Of a stretch of DNA of 64,000 nt, positions 49,127 through 62,248 are shown piece after piece. The DNA is from Paraphaeosphaeria minitans (lineage: Eukaryota > Ascomycota > Dothideomycetes > Pleosporales > Didymosphaeriaceae): positions 186,001 through 250,000 of the forward strand of contig WJXW01000003.1 of NCBI GenBank assembly GCA_015832175.1, written 5' to 3'. How positions within the stretch are numbered: the first letter of the stretch is position 1; every line of letters begins with the position of its first letter. A model generated the notes under the pieces. The model made no database searches. It was given only the letters and a program-made list of their open reading frames with translations, and was not told the origin of the DNA. Both the position numbers and the translations under genes were made by a program.

Positions 49127-51617
49127 TCAGTTGTTGTTCTTCACCCGCTTATTGCCGCCTATTCTGGGGCTCGGCTTGACCTTGGGCGCGCCGTTGGCGT
49201 CGCCCCCGCCGTCGTCAACGTCTATCTTCGCTGTACTCCGCCGCCGCTTGTTGTTGACGTTTGGCGACGTGTTGACGCTGGCTGTGTTGGAGCTCTGGCT
49301 CTGCTGGTGCGCCATGGCATGCGATGCGGGCGACGGGGTGTGGTTCTGCTGCATAAGGCTAGGCGAGCTCATGTGTCCGTTCGGAAGAAGCCCGTTTTGC
49401 ATCGCCGGCGACATGAACTGGTTTGGCGGTAAACCCGGCTGACCCATGCCCGAGGGCGTGCGCGAGCCGGCGGGCATACCTGGCTGTGGTTGCTGCATTC
49501 CTTGGCCTGGGGGCATGCCGCCCTGCATGCGATTTGCGTTCGGTTGCGCCATCGGGTTGCCAGCAGACATCTCCCGCGTCCAATTCTCCATGGCAGCCGC
49601 AGGTGTGAGATCAGGGTTTTCGTGGTAGTGAGTCATCAAGCTGGTCATGTTGTTCATGGTTTCGTAGATCTAACTCGCCTTAGTCATGATTCGTTTCGAT
49701 GACGGCTGGTGTTCCAAGCCTACCTCAAGATAGTGGAATAGCCCCGGCGGTAACCCCCATTCGCTCATGCCCACGTTAGGCAGTTTCGATAAGGGCATCG
49801 TGGCCTCCTGAGGTTGACGTTGTTGTTGGTTCTTCTGGTTCTTCTTGCTCATGCGCGGTGATTGCTGGGCGTTCAATGGGTTGATCTCTTCTTGCTGGAA
49901 GAGTGTTTCCAAAAGGCCGCGGGGGATCATCTGATGATGGCCTTGCATTTCGAATTGCAGCCATTCCATTTTGTTGTTGCCACCGGTCCAAAAGGCTGTG
50001 AGTTTACCATGACAGATGACCTGCTCTAGTTAGCGACGCTCCAAAGCGGAAGTATTCTCACTCACTTGACATTGGTTCTTGTAAGTGTAGATAAACTTGG
50101 CCCGGTCGCATTCGACTTTTGTTTCCGTGCCGATGTTTTTTTCTATAGCGCCGTCGATCGTGACTTGCAGATTCTCAACGTCGGTGCTGAAATGCGATAG
50201 AAAGTAGCGCGGTAGTGCTGCGTAGACGACCTCGAACATCTTCGTCCGATGGGTGTTTTTGTTGTATGCTACGTGCAGAAAGGCTCCGGTCTCGGAAAAG
50301 AATTTCTCCACAAATGCCTGCCATGTCGAGAGTTGGTTCAGGTGCTCTGCGCGGGAAGCCTGAAACGGTTAATATTGGTGCATTGCGAAACATGAAAAAT
50401 CCGACTTACGTTGTACTTTCCAAGCTGGTCGACGAAATTCATGAGCTTCAATATCCCGGGTCCGCCGTGCGAGTTCTGGTTCTGGTTCTGTTGATTCTGA
50501 GACTGTCTCATCATAGCCATCCGTGCAGCTTGCGCCTGCGCGGCGGCTGGGTTGACCTGTGCCTGTTGCATGCCTCCTTGTTGCATGGCTTGAGCCTGCC
50601 GATGCTGTAACTGAGCCGCTGTTGGTTGCTGTGGATTCGGTTGGTTCGGCATGTTAGGGGTGTGGTTCGGCGCTGGAGTCTGCTGTCTTGGCTGTGGAGC
50701 AGGCTGCGGTTGCTGTTGTGGCGTGGGTTGCGGAGCAGGAGACGCCTGTCCCTGATGGCTCATTGCGGAAGGTGGGCGTAAGGGTCCTTGCTGCGGACCT
50801 TGTGAAGTTGCAGGGCCAACTTGCGAGCCAGACTGGCTATGGTTACTCTGTTGAGACACCGCATGTTGCATGGCTATGGCTTGCTGTTGCTGTGCTTGCT
50901 GCATGTGTTGTTGCTGCTGCTGTTGATGGGCCTGCTGTGCGGCCGCTTGGGCTTGGGCTTGGGCGGCGGCCTGCTGGTTCATCTGCGCTGCGTGTGCTTG
51001 GGCCATGGCGGCCGCTTGCGGATTGCTCGTCGCATGCTGCTGTGCTTGCTGCTGCTGCATGGCTTGTTGTTGTTGAAACTGTTGACGTAGATGCGGAGAA
51101 AGGTTTACAATAGGCCCCCCACCCATTTGCCGTTGCAATGCCGCCATTTGCTGCGAGTTCAATTGCTGGGGGAAACTCATGCCCATCCCGTTTTGGTGGT
51201 TCTGGAGCATTGCCTGCTGGTGCTGCTGGTGCAGCAGAGCTGCTCGCTGTGCGTTGTGTTGCTGCATGATGGCTGGATTCATTTGCTGGTTCACTATTAC
51301 AGTCAGCACGTCAATGGACATGGTTGGGACCCTGGCAAAAACTTACTCATACCAGGATGCTGTTGTTGCTGCTGCTGCTGTTGCTGCTGCTGGAACATGT
51401 GCGCCTGCTGCGGCTGTAGATGTGATAGCGCGTGCGCATTGGGGGAGCCCGACTGCATCCCTATCATAGGCCCAGCTTGGCTAACATGACCACCCGGACC
51501 AGATACGCCTTGGTGCATCATGCCTTGCTGCATGGGATGGCCGGGGCCAGGAGCGCCCATAATGTGCCCCTGTTGCATTTGCATGCCGGGCTGAGGTGGA
51601 AAGGGTCCCTGCATCAT
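49127..51617 (-). CDS. ptaB: LIM-domain-binding protein family regulator (PtaB/Mfg1-like), 5 exons
   Basis: Exons (minus) 51617-51347, 51293-50410, 50359-50066, 50020-49724 and 49669-49127 give 762 aa; introns are 53, 50, 45 and 54 nt, all phase-checked. N-terminal ~360 residues are Met/Gln/Pro/Ala-rich with poly-Gln runs. The central LDB-type domain begins at FVDQLGKYNASRAEHLNQL and runs through WQAFVEKFFSETGAFLHV, KMFEVVYAALPRYFLSHFSTDVENLQVTIDG, AKFIYTYKNQCQVICHGKLTAFWTGG and KMEWLQFEMQGHHQMIPR. The tail is Pro/Gln/Met-rich and ends in a basic stretch (NNKRRRSTAK, GGNKRVKNNN) likely to be a nuclear signal. In Aspergillus fumigatus PtaB works with SomA, and Mfg1 with Flo8/Mss11 in yeast, to control adhesion, biofilm and development. 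Role here is by family. Confidence 0.88.
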
Positions 51618-52141
51618 CTTGAACGCGTCCTCTTACTACTGTCGATGTCGCGCAATCCTTCAAGGCTGAATGCAAAAGCACAGATTACTAGGATCGGGGA
51701 GATGTCCGGACGGAGATGCAAAGCCGGCGGCAGGTGGTTGAGGAAGACGATGTCGGCCGCTATGCGTGATGCAGCGCAAGTGGAAGAGCGTGGGAGTCCA
51801 AGAGGCCGCCGATTGTGTGGTAGCGATCCGTCAACCTCACGGAAACCACGAATGCCGAGCCACGGCCCAAGATGAGCGAATGCGAAGATGGCAGAGGGGT
51901 GCTCCGGGTGCGGGTATCGCGATGGGCGGGCGCGACGTGCACTGCTGGCGACGGCCGGAAGATGGCGGTGGTGCTATTATGCGACTGCGAAGTTTGCAGC
52001 AGCTCGCTCGCGCAATAGGGGCGCGCGCGACGGAGAGAAGGGTGGAGGGGGGAGGGCGTGAGGGCGTGAGGGCGCGAGTCCAGAGCGGGCGCTATGTGGT
52101 GTCGTGCGCTGTCGTCGCGCATCCGCCTTGGACGTGTGGGC

Positions 52142-52181
<40 letters not shown>

Positions 52182-54130
52182 CGGTGGGCAGAGGCAGAGG
52201 CAGAGGCAGAGGCTGCAATGGCGCGGCGGTGCACTCTGTCAGGCGCGTCGAGGGCGGCACTGCATGGGCGAGCGCGCGTGTGTTGCTGTGGCCGCTTGGA
52301 GGGCAAGTAACGCGGGTGGGCGTTGACGATGGGATGGGAGATGAAAGTGAGCGATGCAACAGCCTGCAGATCTGCGGGCTTGCGCTTCGGGGGCCAGCCA
52401 CGCTGCCGTACCTAGAGGCTAGTGGAGTGACCGCGTTCAGACAGCCTGTTTGGTCGCGACTCGACTTCGCGCGGCAGAAGTCTCCAGGAAAAGCGATGCG
52501 GCGCTGCGTGCAGTCAGATAGATAGAGGTAGGTATGCGCGCGTAACAAAATGCCTTCTCTGCTCTGCATCAGCACACGGTGCCCCAGGGGCGGGCTCAAC
52601 GGACTTGGCCGGTGATTGAGGGCCGGTCACGTGCAGCGCAAAAGGCGCCATTCCGGATGCAGCACTAGCGGACATGTTGGCGCGCCTGGCCTGCGTGAGT
52701 CTTCAAATGTTTTCTTCGCTGCGTGCTTCTTCCTCGCTCCAACACTCTTCTTTCTTCACCCATCTCTCACCACGCCCGCCCGTCCGCCTGCCTGCCTGCC
52801 TCGGCTTGCTACCCCTGGTTCGGGTCGCTCGTCCGTTGTGCATGCGTTGTGCCATGGCATTGCGATCGACTCACTGACAGGTCTGCGCACAGCAAACCGT
52901 GAATTGGTACGTACAGCCAGCGCTTGCACATCCACATTCTCCTGATGAAATTTTCAACTTCTTCTTTTCCCAACAGAGTCGACCCTGAAGAAATCCATGC
53001 TGTTCCGGGCCCCTTCGCCGGGTGCCTGATACTTGCCAGTACTTTCGCCTGATCTACATACTTGCTCCGCGCCTCTGCGACACACCCGCTAGAGACATGG
53101 CTAACTGTCGAACAGATGCGCCGCACATGTGATTGTGATCTGCACGTAGTTGCGACATGGTACCAGCTCCGGCTACCATGATGTATACAAACCCTGAGCA
53201 AAGATGCCGCTCGGTCGGGTGTCGTCGCACTCGAAGAGTTGGCTGGCTCTTCTTTGCAGTGCTCACTAATGATTCCAGCTGGATCAGGGTTCATGCGCAT
53301 CAGGTCAGTCTTCTTTTTTTCTTCTCCCGCCGATGATGAAAACTTCCTTAATTCGCAGTTTCCACGCTAGCTGTCACTTGAACCCATCAACCGACAGTCG
53401 ATGAGCGTAGCAACCTTCCTTGGATGTCTGAGGCCTTTACTTGATCCTGTTTACTATTACTCGCTATGAGGATATCGCTAACAGTATCATCAGGCAGATG
53501 CGGTTCGCGCCCTTTGAGACTGGCAATTGATACCCAATGGTGGACGAAGGCGCTTCCCTAGGGATGGACGGCCTTGGAGATGGATAGCCCTCAAGACGGA
53601 CGGCCCTCGAGATGGATGGCCCTAGAGATGGATAGCTTCAGAGATGGATAGCTTTAGAGGTGGATGGCCACATAGCACTAAATGTCCTCTGTAACATGAT
53701 GCAACCCTTTGATGATGATTGATCTTGTAGCCTGTACCGCGTTGTTGAAGCCTGAACTGAATTGCATGGACCCCGCTATTGTCTCTGTACATGCACTGCA
53801 TGCTTGGGACGGCGCGCCCGTATCTGCTTGCGAGTGTCGCTGTGTAGTTCACGCAGCTGCAAATTTCTCTGCTACAGAAAGACTTGCACTCTCCTCTGTA
53901 CCAGCCGTCGACCAGACGGTGGAGCTGGAGGTTAGCGCAAGACGCCAAGCCACCTATGATGCAGCTGTGCGAGGCAGGTGCGGCCAGTGGATCCAAGCTT
54001 CCTCCCACCAAGCACAGCTCGAGCACCACCACCACCACATCGCATCGCCCACGAGCTCTTTCGCCGCGACCGTCTTCCTCTTGCGGAGCGCTACCTCATT
54101 CCACAAGCTCCGCTCTCTCCGACAGCCATC
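51618..54130. other. Long promoter region between ptaB-like and V-ATPase B genes
   Basis: 2.5 kb separating divergent genes, with no supported CDS. It contains a gggcggtg tandem run (52139-52192) followed by gaggca repeats. A ~18-bp minisatellite, gatggatagc/gatggacggcc type, occupies 53561-53670. The large non-coding 5' flank is common for fungal developmental regulators. Confidence 0.5.
53561..53670 (+). repeat. ~18-bp minisatellite (gagatggatagccct-type)
   Basis: Six to seven imperfect units alternating tagc and ggcc ends, with purine transitions between units. Confidence 0.85.
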
Positions 54131-56007
<1,877 letters not shown>

Positions 56008-56950
56008 AGCGGTGGATAGGTGTCAGGAGAGGAGCGGATATAGATCATGAATGTTGAAGTGTTTTGAGTGTATTGAGTATATAACAACATTGAATGTCCA
56101 TCGTGGGGCTTTGTTCCTGGAAAACTTTGCGTGGTAGCGTTGAAGTTGTGAGCGACGCTGGCATGCATGCATGGAGGGTGGGCTGGGCTGGGCTGGGCTG
56201 AGCTGCGTGGAACTCCTGGCATTCGTCTGGGGGTACTCGTACCGTGTCTAGGTGGCGTGTGCTCAAGCCTCAGTTCCTTGTGGCGGACAAAGGGTTAGTT
56301 TTTTTTTTCTTTTTTTTTCTTTTGGATCGGGTACCTATGTACGGTACATGGCGGTTCAGGGTAGGTTGTGGGCACGGTAGAGTACTCTAGGTACGGTCTC
56401 TAGGACTACCGCGGGGGGTTGGGTCATGTGGGTTAGTCTGGTTAGGTAGGTATCTCGTGACGTGTAGGTGGTTGTATGTATTTGAAGGGTTGGATTATTT
56501 GTTTGGTGTGGTTTGGATGGGCTGGTTGTTTCGGTGTAGAGTGGTACGGCGTTGTTTTTTGAAACCAAAAAAGGGGGAGAGTGGGATGATCTGGGTGGTT
56601 GGGATGATGTGAGTGGGCCGAGCGCGTTCGATGTTGTGATTGACGTTGTGGTTGTAGGTACGGTATCTAAATGCGAAATAGACTATGACATTGCCGCTCA
56701 CCAAGTGGGAAGGGAGGATGGATTTGGAAAGGAAGGAGGGGCTCGGACACGGCAGCATAGCTTGCGGATTTATTCCTGGTGTGAAGGTAAGGAACATCCA
56801 TCTCGTATGTACATGACAAAGTTTTTCAGTAGGCGCCTCGTGATTGACTGACCCGAAGTTACGTTCTCAACAGTTAGTCTATCGCAACGAGACGGCTTTG
56901 CGCGACATCATGTGTTGCGGCTTACCCTCAAAAGTGGTCACCTGCACCTA
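56008..56950. other. Intergenic, 3' sides of two convergent genes
   Basis: 940 bases, no gene supported. Contains a ggctgggctgggctg run (56180-56205) and T/C-rich homopolymer stretches. Confidence 0.45.
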
Positions 56951-58525
56951 TCAGAGCAAGATCATTGAGTGTTGCTCGCTCTTTTGGTGATAGGCAACGT
57001 AGGGCTCGGGTTGCCTTTCACAGCAAATGCGATCAGGCATCTCAGCCCGCATGAAACTGGTGCATCGCATGATTTCGCTGGCCGGCGGGCGCTGCTTCGG
57101 ATCCACGTCCAACATACGCAATATAAAGTCGCGCATGGCTGTGGGAATTGTTCTAAGCGAATTCTCGTGCATCCAACAGGCGACCTTCTCAATGTGCTTG
57201 TGAAACGATGCGTCGCCGTCCTCATCCCGGCGGAATTCGACAAAGTCAGCCAGACCTCTCCCGTGGTTTCCCGCAATCACGGTCAGCATCTCGGTGTAGA
57301 CACGGCCCAGAGAGAAGATGTCAGAAGACCGTCCACGAGACTCAAATTCGGCCACTTCGGGGGCACAGTACTTTCGGGTCAACGATGTTGGGCCATCTGT
57401 CTGACTATGGCCTTGGTCTGCAAAAGATCGTGACAAACCAAAGTCCGAAACATAGATTCGACAAGACCCCGGAAGAGAGTCGTCAATCGCCTTGACCAGA
57501 ATGTTCTGAGGCTTGATGTCCATATGCTTCGTAGAGTTCCGATGGATACACTCTACTGCAGAAGCCAAGCAATGGAGCGAAACGCACAAGAACATCCTCC
57601 TGGCCTCGTATTCCTTGAGAAAATGAAGATCGTTTTTCATGTCTTCGGTATCCTCCATGAATTTACCAAGATGACAATCGGCAGCCGGATACATCAAGAG
57701 TGAAAACTCGCGTCCTTGGAGATATGTTCCAACCAGCTGAACGATATGGAAGTGTCGAAGATTCTGTAGATGAGAGACTTCCTCGAGTACATTGTTCCGG
57801 GTCCAGTTGCCTTTGCACCTCATTGTCTTCCGAGCCAACGCCACACGACGGCAGAGTACCCTCTCCACATGTGCCGTTGCCGAAGCACCAAGATGTGAGA
57901 GGACTGTGAGCGGTATCTTCTCTCTCGGCTCGAAAACCACATGTTGGCCTTTGCCAGACCAATTGAGCTCCTTGTCGAAGGGCTGAAATAGTTGTCTTTG
58001 CTTCAACTCGGCCTGATAGTCGAGTTCCAGCTTCTTGAGCGGCCCCTTCGGTACAGTCATCTCGTCAACCTCCTTAATTGTTGCGTATCCAAAGTCATTC
58101 TCGTCTTGGAAATCTCGACTGTTCGATCGAGCGGTCGTGAATGAAGCAGTGCTGTAACTAGTCCTATAGGATGCGGTACTGCGAGCTGTCCTGTAAGATG
58201 CAATGCTGGAGGCTTTGCTGTGAAATGTACTAAAAGCTATCTTGTGAGAAGCAGTACTAGAAGGCTTCCAGTCAGATGCAACACTTGAAGCCTTCCAGTG
58301 CGATGCGGTATTGTGAGCAATCCAGTGATGCCAGGGAGGTGCAGTACTCAAAGCGGTCCAGCTGAGATTCGACAATGATAATAAATCAGGATGGAGTTGA
58401 TAGTCTGCGGTCTTGTGTTTTTTTTTTTCAGTTGTCGAGCACGCTTGTCGTTCACCTCTATCATCGCTCCTGTGAGATATAATTTCTTGGGCCGCAATCG
58501 TTCCTGTTGATCTGGGCCGCTCCAT
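56951..58525 (-). CDS. Protein kinase with degenerate N-terminal repeat; 5' end uncertain
   Basis: 524 aa as read from the Met at 58525. The kinase domain spans about residues 210-490: LGASATAHVERV (atypical Gly-loop), LARKTM (VAIK-type Lys), NVLEEVSHLQNLRHFHIVQLVGTYLQG, then KHMDIKPQNILV (residues 334-343; HMD where HRD is usual, but catalytic Asp and Lys remain), YVSDFGLSRSF, YCAPEVAEF, SSDIFSLGRVYTEML and DPKQRPPASEIM. It should be an active Ser/Thr kinase of the fungal group found near HET/NACHT-like genes; the substrate is unknown. Residues about 60-135 form roughly seven ten-residue units of TASxKxxSS type. Upstream on the same strand another frame (58992-58426) may be its true N-terminus, separated by an A11 run. 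Confidence 0.75.
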   Translation of the reverse strand: MERPRSTGTIAAQEIISHRSDDRGERQACSTTEKKKHKTADYQLHPDLLSLSNLSWTALSTAPPWHHWIAHNTASHWKASSVASDWKPSSTASHKIAFSTFHSKASSIASYRTARSTASYRTSYSTASFTTARSNSRDFQDENDFGYATIKEVDEMTVPKGPLKKLELDYQAELKQRQLFQPFDKELNWSGKGQHVVFEPREKIPLTVLSHLGASATAHVERVLCRRVALARKTMRCKGNWTRNNVLEEVSHLQNLRHFHIVQLVGTYLQGREFSLLMYPAADCHLGKFMEDTEDMKNDLHFLKEYEARRMFLCVSLHCLASAVECIHRNSTKHMDIKPQNILVKAIDDSLPGSCRIYVSDFGLSRSFADQGHSQTDGPTSLTRKYCAPEVAEFESRGRSSDIFSLGRVYTEMLTVIAGNHGRGLADFVEFRRDEDGDASFHKHIEKVACWMHENSLRTIPTAMRDFILRMLDVDPKQRPPASEIMRCTSFMRAEMPDRICCERQPEPYVAYHQKSEQHSMILL

Positions 58526-58992
58526 GTCGGGTTTCCGATGCCCCAGTACAGCAGCTCGGCTACCAGCTCCTTTTTGTTTTGCTGGCCGGGTGGCCTGCTA
58601 AAACGGCATGTAATAGGTTTCAAGGTGGTCATGTTGTAAGGTTCGACGAATCGGTCACTACTAACGAACTCGATCCGTTGTGAAGTATATATGCTGAAAT
58701 TATACCTCACCCGAACCCTACCCACCGGTGCTCGCTCGATTCCAGGGACGATAGTTTCATGGGGAGAAAGAACCCAAGGAAAGTGGACTTCGACCTCGTC
58801 TGGCCCTGTAGGTAGATGACGATCACGCGTTTCAATAAGAATAACCTTTGGTGGAACTAAGAGGGGCGGTTCCAGAACTTGATCGTCTTTCGCCGGAGTT
58901 TGCATAAGTGTTGAGAAAGTGTGAGGATGGTTTATGGATGTGCAAAGAGAAGGCTGGAGCGGAAATCTGGAGCACAGCCTCACCCCCTGCAC
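58426..58992 (-). CDS. Possible N-terminal part of the kinase gene in a shifted frame
   Basis: From MQGVRLCSRFPLQ it encodes about 185 residues with good coding character (PPKVILIETRDRHLPTGPDEVEVHFPWVLSPHE, RYNFSIYTSQRIEFVSS, PITCRFSRPPGQQNKKELVAELLYWG). It runs to ...KRARQLKKK at the A11 tract (58429-58439), where the kinase frame takes over one base off. No family recognised. No GT-AG pair that fixes the phase was found. Confidence 0.45.
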
Positions 58993-59288
58993 CTTCCACT
59001 GCTCGTATCACCACGTCAGCACCGAAGCGAGCCAATTGTAGCGCGCAACAATTGCATATTTCTTTCCCTCTGTGCATTCGTGACTATTGGATCGATGCCT
59101 AAGCAAACGTTGAATGTGAGGATTCGCACTCCTATGGAAGCCGTGACAAAGCGTAGTACAGAAACCCGACCCTTGAGCAAATGTGTATATATTTAATCAT
59201 CTCTATAGAAAGATATTCTATCGGCGGCGATCCAGTCCAAAGCTGACCTATCGCAGCTCGTTAAAGGCATCCAGTGCGACAGAAAACC
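58993..59288. other. Spacer between kinase and transporter genes
   Basis: About 300 bases; promoter of the minus-strand kinase gene and 3' flank of the transporter gene. Nothing else seen. Confidence 0.5.
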
Positions 59289-61217
59289 TCAATGAGCGAA
59301 GCGGAAGTCAAGCCTGCAACATTGTTAGCTCATCCTGTTGAAAAATCCAAATGCATAGCTTACCTTTTGTTACCCTTATCGGTCGTGGTCTCCAAATAAG
59401 CCTCCTTCTCCTCCTTACTCATCGCATCCCAAATCTTATTCCTCCTCTCGTTGACAAAAACATAGTAAGATTTCGCGCCCACAAACAGAAAGAAGTTCAT
59501 CACCGTAATAGCAATGAGCACCTTATTTCCTCTCCTGTACAACGGCTTATCATCCTCGCGGTAGATGTTCTGACTGATCATGCTGGACGCTTGCACGCAC
59601 ATATTGTACATAGCTGAAGCGACAGTTCGGGTTCGGACAGTTCCAGCGTTACGAGATGTGATGGCAACGATGATGGCGTGGACGTAGGGATGCCCGACAA
59701 TCATGGTGGAAAGCGCCCACCGGACCCAGGGTGAAGCGCTTTTGCTGAGACATTCGAGAGCGACGAGGAGAGGGAAGACCCAGATTTGGGAGCATAGACC
59801 GACGAGGAATCGTTGGTTGATCTTCTCGGAGAGCCAGGTCCAGAAGAGGAGTTGGCAGATGAAGAGGACGTAAGCGGGAATCTTGGACGTTAGCGAGGTT
59901 GAGAGATGAGCGTGAGCAAATGCTTACAGTGAGTAGGTTGGTTTGAAAGGTTCCGAAACCGAGGGATTTCAGGTTGAGTGTAAGATATGAGGTCATGGGC
60001 TGCGTGGGAATCAACCACGTCAGACCGAGGATGAAGACGGGCCACATGTGGTAGTCCTTGAGGCATTCCCAGAACATCTTGAAAGACAATGCTTGCCGGT
60101 TGTGCATATCTCCCTTCGATGGGTCGTCGCGAAGAATACGGTTCACCATGATTTTCTCTTCCTTTTCGGTGAACCATCCATCCTTGCCTCGGAATTTGCT
60201 GGCCGTTTGAGTCGGCGAGGGCGGGAGGTAGAAGTAGGAGATGATGCCGATGAGGCCTGTCAACATCCCCTCGAGTGCGAAGAGCCATCGCTACTAAAGA
60301 GTTAACGTATCCAGAACAACCAGATCTTGGATCACTCACCCAACCAGCCATTCCATTGTGTCCACGAAGTCTGAGGATACCAAAGGCAAAGAAAGCCGAG
60401 ACAATTTGCGTGGATTGGTAGGATACCCAGAACCACGATAGACGCGCTGGCAATTCGAGTCCCGTATAGAAGTACGAGAGATAGAGAATATTATCGGGCT
60501 ACCCAAGTCAGTATACTTTTATGTGATCAATATCGCGTGCATACGATGAAGCCTCCTTCAATAAGACCAAGAAGGGCACGACACGCAAAGAAAGACTTGC
60601 GACCACTCAAGAAAGCTTGCATGCTGGCGACCAGACTCCAAGACACCCTGCCAAGCTGTTAGTCCAGAGCTTCACGATGGAATTGGAATGCCTACATCTG
60701 AATTGGGATCCAATTGTCCGGACCAAGCTTCTTGCTAATCAACTGGGACGGAAGCTCTGCCGCCAAAAACGCGCCGAGGAAGATGGTCTGGCCGTAGTTG
60801 TAGTCGTTGGTGTTCATATTGAGATCTTTCAATAAGTTGTCTGACAAGGCTTGACTGATGTTGCCTCGGTCCAACTGCAATGCGAAGAACATTAAACAGA
60901 CCCAGGTACATATTCTCTTATCAATCTATCCAGGGAGTCAGCGTACTGCCCGCAAAGCCGTGTTGAGCTGTATCTCTCACCCTCCGGACAACCTTGCGCT
61001 CCTCTTCCGGCTCCCACACAAAATCAGGATCGTATCGGTGTTTCCCCTCATACTGATTCATTGGCTCGTAGAATCGCGCTTTGAGCCCGGCACCGCTGAA
61101 GGTAGCACCGGTCGTTTGGTGCTCAGCTTCACTGGCATTGTCACTGCTGTAATCCGACTTGGAAACGTCGGGAACCACCGCTATGGGCGGTGCTGCGGTG
61201 AGAGGAGACTTGGCCAT
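59289..61217 (-). CDS. Major facilitator anion:cation symporter, Dal5 family (SOA1-like), 7 exons
   Basis: Exons (minus) 61217-60981, 60925-60696, 60647-60545, 60498-60340, 60290-59928, 59881-59364 and 59313-59289 give 544 aa, the usual length for Dal5-type permeases. The N-terminal cytosolic part ends [35 protein letters not shown], the signature start of TM1. Others are [61 protein letters not shown] (motif between TM4 and TM5), [78 protein letters not shown] and [21 protein letters not shown]. It ends KRLDFRFAH, a family tail read only when the last intron is removed. About 12 TM segments; plasma membrane. Divergent to a TauD-type dioxygenase, so organosulfonate uptake (as yeast SOA1) is likely; allantoate, nicotinate or other anions are alternatives. 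Confidence 0.9.
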
Positions 61218-62248
61218 TCTGCTCCTGTTACTTGGGAATCCTCGACGAGCGACTCGCGTATTATAATGTCACAGTGAAGAAGCAGCTGCAGGAGATATAG
61301 GTCCACCATTCTGCTTTCATGCATGGGCCCAGATAGAGATGGTTCACTCCCAACATCCACCCACCGAGATCCGGCCATGCAGTCGGAACGCATGGCGTAA
61401 ATATAATATGCTTCATGGGTCACAGTGAGGCTTGTCTCTGAGAAGCAACCACCAGTGACGTGCGCCTTGGAACACGCATTCTTCTTGGGCCAGGCGAGTG
61501 GAGTTTCTTTTTCGAGAATCGATTACGCCGAGAAGCGTGAGATAGCTCCGAAGCACGCAAGTTGCGAAGCTGATGATGCTTTGGAACGATGCGGGTCGAT
61601 GTCGTGATGCCTTTGGCTGCTGTGTTGTGGTAGGTTGATGGGGGATTGCGTGATTGGCCCTGGGTAAAACGACATAGAGTGCGCGTATGCTGCACTCGAC
61701 TACCCACTGCGGGCAGACAGATAATAAGACCAAAAGGCGCGATTTGTGTTGTAACTGTCTCATCAACGGCTAGCGAACATGCATCGGAAAGGTTAGCCCT
61801 GCAGATGGGGGTTGGGGTTGTGTGAAGGTCGCCACCTCTGGGAATTCATCTCCCCCGAGAACCGCCCAATGTCACAATTTATGCATATTTTGCGCGATTC
61901 AGCCATGTTGTGATTAAACAGTGGCACAAAGCCGAACACGCGGAGTGGCAATGGCCCAAGAGACTCTCTTCTACTCCTGCGATGCCGCTCTTGTCTTTAT
62001 GGCGAATTTGGCTTGGCCATACCGCTGACACAGCTGCCGACAGCCGTCTGCGAATCCATGTTAGATCATCACACCATAGTGAGGGGGTTGTCGAGCTAGC
62101 GATTAATCATTGCGCCGCTATTCCCGGAGACATGATCGTTGGTAGTAGTGCGGAGTAGAGCGCGTATATATATAACGCAGTACGGCCCGTATTCTCGGGT
62201 AAGAGAGTTAACTAGCACTACTCAGAAAAGCAAACAACAACTTGCACT
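61218..62248. promoter_or_regulatory. Divergent promoter, transporter / TauD-type dioxygenase
   Basis: 1.0 kb between opposite start codons. No other gene is supported. I looked for the sulfur regulator site ATGRYRYCAT by eye and found no clean match. Confidence 0.5.
62165..62175 (+). promoter_or_regulatory. TATA element of the dioxygenase gene
   Basis: tatatatataa, 74-84 bases before the ATG at 62249, a plausible core-promoter position. Confidence 0.5.

Noticed and set aside
51760..52599. 279-aa minus-strand frame in the ptaB upstream region
   Set aside because: Includes low-complexity PPPTAHRPPP from the gggcggtg repeat; no motif.
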